NCBI GenBank assembly: GCA_947568835.1 | Contig: OX387603.1 | Coordinates: forward strand, 29,040,651 to 29,104,650 | DNA: 64,000 bases | Reading direction: 5' to 3' | Source: Protonemura montana | Taxonomy: Eukaryota; Arthropoda; Insecta; Plecoptera; Nemouridae | Position numbers and translations under genes: made by a program | The notes under the pieces: model-generated | What the model saw: only the letters and a program-made list of their open reading frames with translations | What the model was told of the DNA's origin: nothing | Database searches by the model: none | In this document: positions 12,661 to 26,400 of the stretch, one piece after another | Position numbering within the stretch: position 1 is the stretch's first letter | Layout: each line of letters begins with the position of its first letter

Positions 12661-13583
12661 GAGCAAATCCGTACATGCCTCCCTATATAATGCGCTTTAA
12701 GACGTAGTCACGTCAAAAAATTTGTATGAAAGGTATTGAAATAAAAAGAGTAAAAATTCACTCCTTTCCCCCTTTTTATTTTTTCTACCCCTATTATCTT
12801 TTAAAGTACTATTTTGATTTTCTTTAAAACATGCCATTTGATAGCTATAAGTATAAACTCTATTTTCTGAAAGTTTCAGAGTGGGATATCGAGGGAATTT
12901 TGAGATAAAAATTAAAAAGTATCGCCGTGTGAAAAAAATTGCATGTTTTTACATGTGTTTACATATGGGATAGTTCATACAAAATCAACACATAATTAAA
13001 CCTGACCAATTTTTATGTGAAATAAAAGTATGCTTACGCATAAAGTAGACTTAGAACAGACTTTCACTATTTATTTCAAAATTTTGTCCCGCATCATTCA
13101 TGCGCAGTAGCAGTCCAAATTTGAGCACTTTTCAGTGTTTTGGTTCGCCTTCCAAGACAATTGGGCTTCTAGCTAACTACCCGTTAATGATAACGAAAAA
13201 ATAAAAACACCAATAGAAAGCTGAGAAAATTTAGGAAAGGTCAAATTGAAAATAAAAAACTTTATAATATAACAACTACCCTTACTGTACAAACATCCCC
13301 TAAATTAAGAAGAAAAAAGATTTACCCAACATTTAGCTTAATGAAAATTTAAGAAAACATCACCAAAGAACTGGTTAAGCTTATCTGAAAGTTTGATGAT
13401 GGAACTCGCTTAAGTTTTTCAGATATTTTTTTATCACGATTTCTGAATCGATTTAGAATTTCACAATTTTACAAAATATGCTAATTTACCTACCACACGT
13501 ATAAAAAAAAATTTTTATCTCAGAAACTGGCTCGTTAGTCGTTACGAAACAAAATTTTAATACCTTTCATAAAAAATTTTCAT
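12661..13583. other. AT-rich interior of the TIR element
   Basis: AT-rich sequence lies between the 189-bp array and the right inverted repeat. A GAAAGGTATT motif near 12727 reappears inverted near 13560, suggesting an inner inverted pair. No coding sequence is recognisable. Confidence 0.55.
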
Positions 13584-13807
13584 TATCTTACCTACAGCCG
13601 ACGCAATTTGAGAAAGAAAAAAGACGCGTTTACCCCAAAATTCAGTGCCGTCCCGCCGTTTCGGGGCCGTCCCGGGCGAACCATTTGACTCAGAGGCAAA
13701 CAAAAAAATAAGTTAACAAGAGAAATGATGTGGTCATCAACTTACCAAGTTTGGTTGATTTGTAAAAGGTGACGGTATTTTGGTCGGTTGATTTGACATG
13801 GAATGAC
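13584..13807 (-). repeat. right terminal inverted repeat
   Basis: Reverse complement of the left arm 10691-10922. It reads CTTACCTACAGCCGACGC inward and ends TTGACATGGAATGAC. Flanking bases show no obvious target-site duplication. Confidence 0.85.
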
Positions 13808-13902
13808 CCTCTGGCTAATGAGAAGAACAGCTATCATCAATAGAATACCACAGTGACTTTACCTCGGCGTTGTTTACTGATGTAATTATGAATGCGTTGC
13901 AG

Positions 13903-14092
13903 GATGTAAACAACATGCTGCTGACCAACAACTCCTCGATGCCCTACGTTGAACCAGTCCGGCCGTTCATACCCGGGCCACCGTTCGTGTTCGGCTCATT
14001 GCTGGTCATCTGCGCTCTCCTGGTCGCTGTCTTCATCCCAGAGGGAGCAGCCATCGGGTCCACGCTGAGGACTCCTTCAAGGAGACATTCCG
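13903..14092 (+). CDS. MFSD14A: MFSD14 (HIAT1)-like transporter, penultimate coding exon
   Basis: The exon lies between GCGTTGCAG and CCG|gtaagt. It enters in phase 0, matching the previous exon, and leaves in phase 1. It encodes DVNNMLLTNNSSMPYVEPV, then IPGPPFVFGSLLVICALLVA with VFIPEG, then a basic tail RTPSRRHSG. The block PGPPFxFG...ALLVAxFIPE is characteristic of the last transmembrane helix of the MFSD14 family (from memory of the human protein). The N-terminal part is a variable loop containing possible N-glycosylation sites (NNSS). The 3' 41 nt of the exon and its donor are copied twice more immediately downstream. The start and end are supported by phase agreement with both neighbouring exons. 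Confidence 0.92.
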
Positions 14093-14252
14093 GTAAGTTG
14101 CCATGCTGTACACTCACACATCTGGTCCACGCTGAGGACTCCTTCAAGGAGACATTCCAGTAAGTTGCCATGCTGTACACCCACACATCTGGTCCACGCT
14201 GAGGACTCCTTCAAGGAGACATTCCGGTAAGTTGCCATGCTGTACACGCAGA
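14052..14252 (+). repeat. 67-bp splice-donor minisatellite, 3 copies
   Basis: TCCACGCTGAGGACTCCTTC begins at 14059, 14126 and 14193, exactly 67 bp apart. Each unit contains the last ~41 nt of the exon plus the 5' splice site (CCGGTAAGTTGCC) and ~25 nt of intron. Copy 2 has CCAGTAAGT, so its GT is kept while the last exonic base changes G to A. The copies are almost identical, which suggests recent duplication. This is the donor-side counterpart of the acceptor array at the upstream exon. Confidence 0.95.
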
Positions 14253-14456
14253 CATCTGCAAAATTAATTATTATTATTACTTTTTTTTTTTTTTTTTTAA
14301 TTTAATTTGAATTTAAAATATTATTGAAAATTAAATTAAAAAAAAAATTTAGTTTGACAGAAAGGTGCCTTTTTGAAGAAATATCACATTTCAATTTCAA
14401 TCTGTTTGTGTATCTTTTAAAGTAAAATATCAGGGTTTGATAAGAAATGTATTTGA
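14253..14456. other. AT-rich intron spacer
   Basis: Short AT-rich sequence with an 18-19-base T run near 14280 lies between the donor array and the 26-bp array. Nothing else was recognised. Confidence 0.6.
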
Positions 14457-17400
14457 TGTTTAACCAAGTGTATACCTGGCCATGTTTAACCAAGTGTATA
14501 CCTGACCATGTTTAACCAAGTGTATACCTAGCTATGTTTAACCAAGTGTATACCTAGCCATGTTTAACCAAGTGTATACCTGACCATGTTTAACCAAGTG
14601 TATACCTGGCTATGTTTAACCAAGTGTATACCTGGCCATGTTTAACCAAGTGTATACCTAGCTATGTTTAACCAAGTGTATACCTGGCCATGTTTAACCA
14701 AGTGTATACCTAGCCATGTTTAACCAAGTGTATACCTGGCCATGTTTAACCAAGTGTATACCTGGCCATGTTTAACCAAGTGTATACCTGGCCATGTTTA
14801 ACCAAGTGTATACCTGGCCATGTTTAACCAAGTGTATACCTAGCCATGTTTAACCAAGTGTATACCTGGCTATGTTTAACCAAGTGTATACCTGGCCATG
14901 TTTAACCAAGTGTATACCTGACCATGTTTAACCAAGTGTATACCTGACCATGTTTAACCAAGTGTATACCTGGCTATGTTTAACCAAGTGTATACCTGGC
15001 TATGTTTAACCAAGTGTATACCTGGCCATGTTTAACCAAGTGTATACCTAGCTATGTTTAACCAAGTGTATACCTAGCTATGTTTAACCAAGTGTATACC
15101 TGGCTATGTTTAACCAAGTGTATACCTGGCTATGTTTAACCAAGTGTATACCTGGCTATGTTTAACCAAGTGTATACCTAGCTATGTTTAACCAAGTGTA
15201 TACCTAGCCATGTTTAACCAAGTGTATACCTGGCCATGTTTAACCAAGTGTATACCTGGCTATGTTTAACCAAGTGTATACCTGGCCATGTTTAACCAAG
15301 TGTATACCTGGCCATGTTTAACCAAGTGTATACCTGGCTATGTTTAACCAAGTGTATACCTGGCTATGTTTAACCAAGTGTATACCTGGCCATGTTTAAC
15401 CAAGTGTATACCTGGCTATGTTTAACCAAGTGTATACCTGACCATGTTTAACCAAGTGTATACCTGGCCATGTTTAACCAAGTGTATACCTAGCCATGTT
15501 TAACCAAGTGTATACCTGGCTATGTTTAACCAAGTGTATACCTAGCCATGTTTAACCAAGTGTATACCTAGCCATGTTTAACCAAGTGTATACCTGGCCA
15601 TGTTTAACCAAGTGTATACCTGGCCATGTTTAACCAAGTGTATACCTGGCTATGTTTAACCAAGTGTATACCTGGCTATGTTTAACCAAGTGTATACCTA
15701 GCTATGTTTAACCAAGTGTATACCTAGCCATGTTTAACCAAGTGTATACCTGGCCATGTTTAACCAAGTGTATACCTGGCCATGTTTAACCAAGTGTATA
15801 CCTGGCTATGTTTAACCAAGTGTATACCTGGCTATGTTTAACCAAGTGTATACCTAGCCATGTTTAACCAAGTGTATACCTGGCCATGTTTAACCAAGTG
15901 TATACCTGACTATGTTTAACCAAGTGTATACCTGGCTATGTTTAACCAAGTGTATACCTGGCTATGTTTAACCAAGTGTATACCTGGCTATGTTTAACCA
16001 AGTGTATACCTGGCCATGTTTAACCAAGTGTATACCTAGCCATGTTTAACCAAGTGTATACCTGGCCATGTTTAACCAAGTGTATACCTGGCCATGTTTA
16101 ACCAAGTGTATACCTGGCCATGTTTAACCAAGTGTATACCTGGCTATGTTTAACCAAGTGTATACCTGGCCATGTTTAACCAAGTGTATACCTAGCCATG
16201 TTTAACCAAGTGTATACCTGGCCATGTTTAACCAAGTGTATACCTGACCATGTTTAACCAAGTGTATACCTGGCTATGTTTAACCAAGTGTATACCTGGC
16301 CATGTTTAACCAAGTGTATACCTGACCATGTTTAACCAAGTGTATACCTAGCCATGTTTAACCAAGTGTATACCTGGCCATGTTTAACCAAGTGTATACC
16401 TAGCCATGTTTAACCAAGTGTATACCTAGCTATGTTTAACCAAGTGTATACCTGGCCATGTTTAACCAAGTGTATACCTGGCTATGTTTAACCAAGTGTA
16501 TACCTGGCTATGTTTAACCAAGTGTATACCTGGCTATGTTTAACCAAGTGTATACCTGGCTATGTTTAACCAAGTGTATACCTGGCCATGTTTAACCAAG
16601 TGTATACCTAGCTATGTTTAACCAAGTGTATACCTAGCCATGTTTAACCAAGTGTATACCTGGCTATGTTTAACCAAGTGTATACCTGGCTATGTTTAAC
16701 CAAGTGTATACCTGGCCATGTTTAACCAAGTGTATACCTGGCTATGTTTAACCAAGTGTATACCTGGCTATGTTTAACCAAGTGTATACCTGGCTATGTT
16801 TAACCAAGTGTATACCTGGCCATGTTTAACCAAGTGTATACCTAGCCATGTTTAACCAAGTGTATACCTGGCCATGTTTAACCAAGTGTATACCTAGCCA
16901 TGTTTAACCAAGTGTATACCTGGCTATGTTTAACCAAGTGTATACCTGGCCATGTTTAACCAAGTGTATACCTGGCTATGTTTAACCAAGTGTATACCTG
17001 ACCATGTTTAACCAAGTGTATACCTGGCCATGTTTAACCAAGTGTATACCTAGCTATGTTTAACCAAGTGTATACCTGGCTATGTTTAACCAAGTGTATA
17101 CCTGACCATGTTTAACCAAGTGTATACCTGGCCATGTTTAACCAAGTGTATACCTGACCATGTTTAACCAAGTGTATACCTGGCCATGTTTAACCAAGTG
17201 TATACCTGGCCATGTTTAACCAAGTGTATACCTGGCCATGTTTAACCAAGTGTATACCTGGCCATGTTTAACCAAGTGTATACCTGGCTATGTTTAACCA
17301 AGTGTATACCTGGCCATGTTTAACCAAGTGTATACCTGGCTATGTTTAACCAAGTGTATACCTGGCCATGTTTAACCAAGTGTATACCTGGCTATGTTTA

Positions 17401-20400
17401 ACCAAGTGTATACCTGGCCATGTTTAACCAAGTGTATACCTGGCTATGTTTAACCAAGTGTATACCTGGCTATGTTTAACCAAGTGTATACCTGGCCATG
17501 TTTAACCAAGTGTATACCTAGCCATGTTTAACCAAGTGTATACCTAGCCATGTTTAACCAAGTGTATACCTAGCTATGTTTAACCAAGTGTATACCTGGC
17601 CATGTTTAACCAAGTGTATACCTGGCCATGTTTAACCAAGTGTATACCTAGCTATGTTTAACCAAGTGTATACCTGGCTATGTTTAACCAAGTGTATACC
17701 TGGCCATGTTTAACCAAGTGTATACCTGGCCATGTTTAACCAAGTGTATACCTGGCCATGTTTAACCAAGTGTATACCTGGCCATGTTTAACCAAGTGTA
17801 TACCTGGCCATGTTTAACCAAGTGTATACCTGGCTATGTTTAACCAAGTGTATACCTGGCCATGTTTAACCAAGTGTATACCTGGCCATGTTTAACCAAG
17901 TGTATACCTGACTATGTTTAACCAAGTGTATACCTGGCTATGTTTAACCAAGTGTATACCTGGCCATGTTTAACCAAGTGTATACCTGGCTATGTTTAAC
18001 CAAGTGTATACCTGGCTATGTTTAACCAAGTGTATACCTGGCTATGTTTAACCAAGTGTATACCTGGCCATGTTTAACCAAGTGTATACCTGACCATGTT
18101 TAACCAAGTGTATACCTGGCCATGTTTAACCAAGTGTATACCTGGCTATGTTTAACCAAGTGTATACCTGGCTATGTTTAACCAAGTGTATACCTGGCCA
18201 TGTTTAACCAAGTGTATACCTAGCCATGTTTAACCAAGTGTATACCTGGCTATGTTTAACCAAGTGTATACCTGGCCATGTTTAACCAAGTGTATACCTG
18301 GCCATGTTTAACCAAGTGTATACCTGACCATGTTTAACCAAGTGTATACCTAGCCATGTTTAACCAAGTGTATACCTGGCCATGTTTAACCAAGTGTATA
18401 CCTGGCCATGTTTAACCAAGTGTATACCTGACCATGTTTAACCAAGTGTATACCTGGCCATGTTTAACCAAGTGTATACCTGGCCATGTTTAACCAAGTG
18501 TATACCTGGCTATGTTTAACCAAGTGTATACCTGGCTATGTTTAACCAAGTGTATACCTGACCATGTTTAACCAAGTGTATACCTGGCTATGTTTAACCA
18601 AGTGTATACCTGGCCATGTTTAACCAAGTGTATACCTGGCTATGTTTAACCAAGTGTATACCTGACCATGTTTAACCAAGTGTATACCTGGCTATGTTTA
18701 ACCAAGTGTATACCTGGCTATGTTTAACCAAGTGTATACCTGGCCATGTTTAACCAAGTGTATACCTGGCTATGTTTAACCAAGTGTATACCTGGCCATG
18801 TTTAACCAAGTGTATACCTGGCTATGTTTAACCAAGTGTATACCTGGCTATGTTTAACCAAGTGTATACCTAGCCATGTTTAACCAAGTGTATACCTGGC
18901 TATGTTTAACCAAGTGTATACCTGGCCATGTTTAACCAAGTGTATACCTGGCCATGTTTAACCAAGTGTATACCTAGCTATGTTTAACCAAGTGTATACC
19001 TAGCCATGTTTAACCAAGTGTATACCTGGCTATGTTTAACCAAGTGTATACCTGGCTATGTTTAACCAAGTGTATACCTAGCCATGTTTAACCAAGTGTA
19101 TACCTGGCTATGTTTAACCAAGTGTATACCTGGCTATGTTTAACCAAGTGTATACCTGACCATGTTTAACCAAGTGTATACCTGGCTATGTTTAACCAAG
19201 TGTATACCTGGCCATGTTTAACCAAGTGTATACCTGGCTATGTTTAACCAAGTGTATACCTGACCATGTTTAACCAAGTGTATACCTGGCTATGTTTAAC
19301 CAAGTGTATACCTGGCTATGTTTAACCAAGTGTATACCTGGCCATGTTTAACCAAGTGTATACCTGGCTATGTTTAACCAAGTGTATACCTGGCCATGTT
19401 TAACCAAGTGTATACCTGGCTATGTTTAACCAAGTGTATACCTGGCTATGTTTAACCAAGTGTATACCTAGCCATGTTTAACCAAGTGTATACCTGGCTA
19501 TGTTTAACCAAGTGTATACCTGGCCATGTTTAACCAAGTGTATACCTGGCCATGTTTAACCAAGTGTATACCTGGCCATGTTTAACCAAGTGTATACCTA
19601 GCTATGTTTAACCAAGTGTATACCTAGCCATGTTTAACCAAGTGTATACCTGGCCATGTTTAACCAAGTGTATACCTGGCTATGTTTAACCAAGTGTATA
19701 CCTGGCTATGTTTAACCAAGTGTATACCTGGCCATGTTTAACCAAGTGTATACCTGGCCATGTTTAACCAAGTGTATACCTGGCTATGTTTAACCAAGTG
19801 TATACCTGGCTATGTTTAACCAAGTGTATACCTGGCCATGTTTAACCAAGTGTATACCTGGCCATGTTTAACCAAGTGTATACCTGGCTATGTTTAACCA
19901 AGTGTATACCTGGCTATGTTTAACCAAGTGTATACCTAGCTATGTTTAACCAAGTGTATACCTGGCCATGTTTAACCAAGTGTATACCTGGCCATGTTTA
20001 ACCAAGTGTATACCTGGCCATGTTTAACCAAGTGTATACCTGGCCATGTTTAACCAAGTGTATACCTGGCTATGTTTAACCAAGTGTATACCTAGCTATG
20101 TTTAACCAAGTGTATACCTAGCTATGTTTAACCAAGTGTATACCTGGCCATGTTTAACCAAGTGTATACCTGGCTATGTTTAACCAAGTGTATACCTAGC
20201 TATGTTTAACCAAGTGTATACCTGGCTATGTTTAACCAAGTGTATACCTGGCCATGTTTAACCAAGTGTATACCTGACCATGTTTAACCAAGTGTATACC
20301 TGGCTATGTTTAACCAAGTGTATACCTAGCCATGTTTAACCAAGTGTATACCTAGCTATGTTTAACCAAGTGTATACCTAGCCATGTTTAACCAAGTGTA

Positions 20401-23400
20401 TACCTGGCCATGTTTAACCAAGTGTATACCTGGCCATGTTTAACCAAGTGTATACCTGGCTATGTTTAACCAAGTGTATACCTGGCTATGTTTAACCAAG
20501 TGTATACCTGGCCATGTTTAACCAAGTGTATACCTGGCTATGTTTAACCAAGTGTATACCTGGCTATGTTTAACCAAGTGTATACCTGGCTATGTTTAAC
20601 CAAGTGTATACCTGGCTATGTTTAACCAAGTGTATACCTGGCTATGTTTAACCAAGTGTATACCTAGCTATGTTTAACCAAGTGTATACCTAGCTATGTT
20701 TAACCAAGTGTATACCTAGCCATGTTTAACCAAGTGTATACCTAGCCATGTTTAACCAAGTGTATACCTAGCCATGTTTAACCAAGTGTATACCTGGCTA
20801 TGTTTAACCAAGTGTATACCTGGCTATGTTTAACCAAGTGTATACCTAGCCATGTTTAACCAAGTGTATACCTGGCTATGTTTAACCAAGTGTATACCTG
20901 ACCATGTTTAACCAAGTGTATACCTGGCCATGTTTAACCAAGTGTATACCTGGCTATGTTTAACCAAGTGTATACCTGGCCATGTTTAACCAAGTGTATA
21001 CCTAGCTATGTTTAACCAAGTGTATACCTGGCCATGTTTAACCAAGTGTATACCTAGCTATGTTTAACCAAGTGTATACCTGGCCATGTTTAACCAAGTG
21101 TATACCTAGCCATGTTTAACCAAGTGTATACCTGGCTATGTTTAACCAAGTGTATACCTGGCCATGTTTAACCAAGTGTATACCTGGCTATGTTTAACCA
21201 AGTGTATACCTGGCCATGTTTAACCAAGTGTATACCTGACCATGTTTAACCAAGTGTATACCTGGCTATGTTTAACCAAGTGTATACCTAGCCATGTTTA
21301 ACCAAGTGTATACCTGGCCATGTTTAACCAAGTGTATACCTAGCTATGTTTAACCAAGTGTATACCTAGCCATGTTTAACCAAGTGTATACCTGGCCATG
21401 TTTAACCAAGTGTATACCTGGCTATGTTTAACCAAGTGTATACCTGGCCATGTTTAACCAAGTGTATACCTGGCCATGTTTAACCAAGTGTATACCTGAC
21501 CATGTTTAACCAAGTGTATACCTGGCTATGTTTAACCAAGTGTATACCTGGCCATGTTTAACCAAGTGTATACCTGGCCATGTTTAACCAAGTGTATACC
21601 TGGCCATGTTTAACCAAGTGTATACCTGGCTATGTTTAACCAAGTGTATACCTGACCATGTTTAACCAAGTGTATACCTAGCTATGTTTAACCAAGTGTA
21701 TACCTGGCCATGTTTAACCAAGTGTATACCTGGCTATGTTTAACCAAGTGTATACCTGGCCATGTTTAACCAAGTGTATACCTGGCTATGTTTAACCAAG
21801 TGTATACCTGGCTATGTTTAACCAAGTGTATACCTACCCATGTTTAACCAAGTGTATACCTGGCCATGTTTAACCAAGTGTATACCTGGCTATGTTTAAC
21901 CAAGTGTATACCTGGCTATGTTTAACCAAGTGTATACCTGGCCATGTTTAACCAAGTGTATACCTAGCCATGTTTAACCAAGTGTATACCTGGCTATGTT
22001 TAACCAAGTGTATACCTGGCCATGTTTAACCAAGTGTATACCTAGCCATGTTTAACCAAGTGTATACCTGACCATGTTTAACCAAGTGTATACCTGGCCA
22101 TGTTTAACCAAGTGTATACCTGGCCATGTTTAACCAAGTGTATACCTGACTATGTTTAACCAAGTGTATACCTGACCATGTTTAACCAAGTGTATACCTG
22201 GCTATGTTTAACCAAGTGTATACCTGGCTATGTTTAACCAAGTGTATACCTGGCCATGTTTAACCAAGTGTATACCTGGCTATGTTTAACCAAGTGTATA
22301 CCTAGCTATGTTTAACCAAGTGTATACCTAGCTATGTTTAACCAAGTGTATACCTGGCCATGTTTAACCAAGTGTATACCTGGCTATGTTTAACCAAGTG
22401 TATACCTAGCTATGTTTAACCAAGTGTATACCTAGCCATGTTTAACCAAGTGTATACCTGGCTATGTTTAACCAAGTGTATACCTGGCTATGTTTAACCA
22501 AGTGTATACCTAGCCATGTTTAACCAAGTGTATACCTGACCATGTTTAACCAAGTGTATACCTAGCCATGTTTAACCAAGTGTATACCTGGCCATGTTTA
22601 ACCAAGTGTATACCTGGCCATGTTTAACCAAGTGTATACCTGGCCATGTTTAACCAAGTGTATACCTAGCCATGTTTAACCAAGTGTATACCTGGCCATG
22701 TTTAACCAAGTGTATACCTGGCCATGTTTAACCAAGTGTATACCTAGCCATGTTTAACCAAGTGTATACCTGGCTATGTTTAACCAAGTGTATACCTGAC
22801 CATGTTTAACCAAGTGTATACCTGGCCATGTTTAACCAAGTGTATACCTGGCCATGTTTAACCAAGTGTATACCTGACCATGTTTAACCAAGTGTATACC
22901 TGGCTATGTTTAACCAAGTGTATACCTGGCTATGTTTAACCAAGTGTATACCTAGCTATGTTTAACCAAGTGTATACCTGGCCATGTTTAACCAAGTGTA
23001 TACCTGACTATGTTTAACCAAGTGTATACCTAGCTATGTTTAACCAAGTGTATACCTGACCATGTTTAACCAAGTGTATACCTGACCATGTTTAACCAAG
23101 TGTATACCTGGCTATGTTTAACCAAGTGTATACCTGGCTATGTTTAACCAAGTGTATACCTGGCCATGTTTAACCAAGTGTATACCTGGCTATGTTTAAC
23201 CAAGTGTATACCTGGCTATGTTTAACCAAGTGTATACCTAGCTATGTTTAACCAAGTGTATACCTAGCTATGTTTAACCAAGTGTATACCTAGCCATGTT
23301 TAACCAAGTGTATACCTAGCCATGTTTAACCAAGTGTATACCTAGCCATGTTTAACCAAGTGTATACCTAGCCATGTTTAACCAAGTGTATACCTGGCCA

Positions 23401-26400
23401 TGTTTAACCAAGTGTATACCTAGCCATGTTTAACCAAGTGTATACCTGGCCATGTTTAACCAAGTGTATACCTGGCCATGTTTAACCAAGTGTATACCTG
23501 ACCATGTTTAACCAAGTGTATACCTGGCCATGTTTAACCAAGTGTATACCTGGCCATGTTTAACCAAGTGTATACCTGGCCATGTTTAACCAAGTGTATA
23601 CCTAGCTATGTTTAACCAAGTGTATACCTGGCCATGTTTAACCAAGTGTATACCTGACCATGTTTAACCAAGTGTATACCTGGCTATGTTTAACCAAGTG
23701 TATACCTGACCATGTTTAACCAAGTGTATACCTGGCCATGTTTAACCAAGTGTATACCTGGCTATGTTTAACCAAGTGTATACCTGGCCATGTTTAACCA
23801 AGTGTATACCTGACCATGTTTAACCAAGTGTATACCTAGCTATGTTTAACCAAGTGTATACCTAGCCATGTTTAACCAAGTGTATACCTGGCTATGTTTA
23901 ACCAAGTGTATACCTGGCCATGTTTAACCAAGTGTATACCTAGCCATTTTTAACCAAGTGTATACCTGGCCATGTTTAACCAAGTGTATACCTGGCTATG
24001 TTTAACCAAGTGTATACCTGGCCATGTTTAACCAAGTGTATACCTGGCCATGTTTAACCAAGTGTATACCTAGCCATTTTTAACCAAGTGTATACCTGGC
24101 CATGTTTAACCAAGTGTATACCTGGCTATGTTTAACCAAGTGTATACCTAGCTATGTTTAACCAAGTGTATACCTGGCTATGTTTAACCAAGTGTATACC
24201 TGGCCATGTTTAACCAAGTGTATACCTAGCCATGTTTAACCAAGTGTATACCTGGCCATGTTTAACCAAGTGTATACCTGGCTATGTTTAACCAAGTGTA
24301 TACCTAGCCATGTTTAACCAAGTGTATACCTGGCTATGTTTAACCAAGTGTATACCTAGCCATGTTTAACCAAGTGTATACCTGGCCATGTTTAACCAAG
24401 TGTATACCTGGCCATGTTTAACCAAGTGTATACCTGGCTATGTTTAACCAAGTGTATACCTGGCTATGTTTAACCAAGTGTATACCTGGCCATGTTTAAC
24501 CAAGTGTATACCTAGCTATGTTTAACCAAGTGTATACCTGGCTATGTTTAACCAAGTGTATACCTAGCTATGTTTAACCAAGTGTATACCTGGCCATGTT
24601 TAACCAAGTGTATACCTGGCTATGTTTAACCAAGTGTATACCTAGCCATGTTTAACCAAGTGTATACCTAGCTATGTTTAACCAAGTGTATACCTGGCCA
24701 TGTTTAACCAAGTGTATACCTGGCCATGTTTAACCAAGTGTATACCTAGCCATGTTTAACCAAGTGTATACCTGGCTATGTTTAACCAAGTGTATACCTG
24801 GCCATGTTTAACCAAGTGTATACCTAGCCATGTTTAACCAAGTGTATACCTGGCCATGTTTAACCAAGTGTATACCTGACCATGTTTAACCAAGTGTATA
24901 CCTGGCCATGTTTAACCAAGTTTATACCTGGCCATGTTTAACCAAGTGTATACCTGGCTATGTTTAACCAAGTGTATACCTAGCCATGTTTAACCAAGTG
25001 TATACCTGGCTATGTTTAACCAAGTGTATACCTAGCTATGTTTAACCAAGTGTATACCTGGCCATGTTTAACCAAGTGTATACCTGGCCATGTTTAACCA
25101 AGTGTATACCTGGCTATGTTTAACCAAGTGTATACCTAGCCATGTTTAACCAAGTGTATACCTGGCTATGTTTAACCAAGTGTATACCTAGCCATGTTTA
25201 ACCAAGTGTATACCTAGCCATGTTTAACCAAGTGTATACCTAGCCATGTTTAACCAAGTGTATACCTGGCCATGTTTAACCAAGTGTATACCTGGCTATG
25301 TTTAACCAAGTGTATACCTGGCCATGTTTAACCAAGTGTATACCTGGCCATGTTTAACCAAGTGTATACCTGGCCATGTTTAACCAAGTGTATACCTGGC
25401 TATGTTTAACCAAGTGTATACCTGGCCATGTTTAACCAAGTGTATACCTGGCTATGTTTAACCAAGTGTATACCTAGCTATGTTTAACCAAGTGTATACC
25501 TGGCTATGTTTAACCAAGTGTATACCTGGCCATGTTTAACCAAGTGTATACCTGGCTATGTTTAACCAAGTGTATACCTGGCCATGTTTAACCAAGTGTA
25601 TACCTGGCTATGTTTAACCAAGTGTATACCTGGCTATGTTTAACCAAGTGTATACCTGGCCATGTTTAACCAAGTGTATACCTGGCTATGTTTAACCAAG
25701 TGTATACCTGGCTATGTTTAACCAAGTGTATACCTGACCATGTTTAACCAAGTGTATACCTGACCATGTTTAACCAAGTGTATACCTGGCTATGTTTAAC
25801 CAAGTGTATACCTGGCTATGTTTAACCAAGTGTATACCTGGCCATGTTTAACCAAGTGTATACCTAGCCATGTTTAACCAAGTGTATACCTGGCTATGTT
25901 TAACCAAGTGTATACCTGGCCATGTTTAACCAAGTGTATACCTGGCCATGTTTAACCAAGTGTATACCTGGCCATGTTTAACCAAGTGTATACCTAGCCA
26001 TGTTTAACCAAGTGTATACCTGACCATGTTTAACCAAGTGTATACCTGGCCATGTTTAACCAAGTGTATACCTGGCTATGTTTAACCAAGTGTATACCTA
26101 GCCATGTTTAACCAAGTGTATACCTGGCCATGTTTAACCAAGTGTATACCTGGCTATGTTTAACCAAGTGTATACCTGGCCATGTTTAACCAAGTGTATA
26201 CCTGGCTATGTTTAACCAAGTGTATACCTAGCCATGTTTAACCAAGTGTATACCTGGCTATGTTTAACCAAGTGTATACCTAGCCATGTTTAACCAAGTG
26301 TATACCTGGCCATGTTTAACCAAGTGTATACCTGGCCATGTTTAACCAAGTGTATACCTGGCCATGTTTAACCAAGTGTATACCTGACCATGTTTAACCA

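Larger units (their letters stand above)
10691..13807. mobile_element. non-autonomous DNA transposon-like element with long terminal inverted repeats
   Basis: The first ~230 bp (10691-10922) are the reverse complement of the last ~224 bp (13584-13807). Both ends start GTCATTCCATGTCAA when read inward. The arms share a CpG-rich block (CGCCCGGGACGGCCCCGAAA on the left arm) and GCGTCGGCTGTAGGTAAG. The interior holds an eight-copy 189-bp array (11160-12660) and AT-rich sequence, with no transposase-like open frame. The element therefore looks like a non-autonomous, foldback or MITE-like element about 3.1 kb long. It sits wholly inside the MFSD14 intron and occupies nearly all of it. I could not identify a clear target-site duplication, so superfamily is unassigned and the outer ends are accurate only to a few bases. 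Confidence 0.82.
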
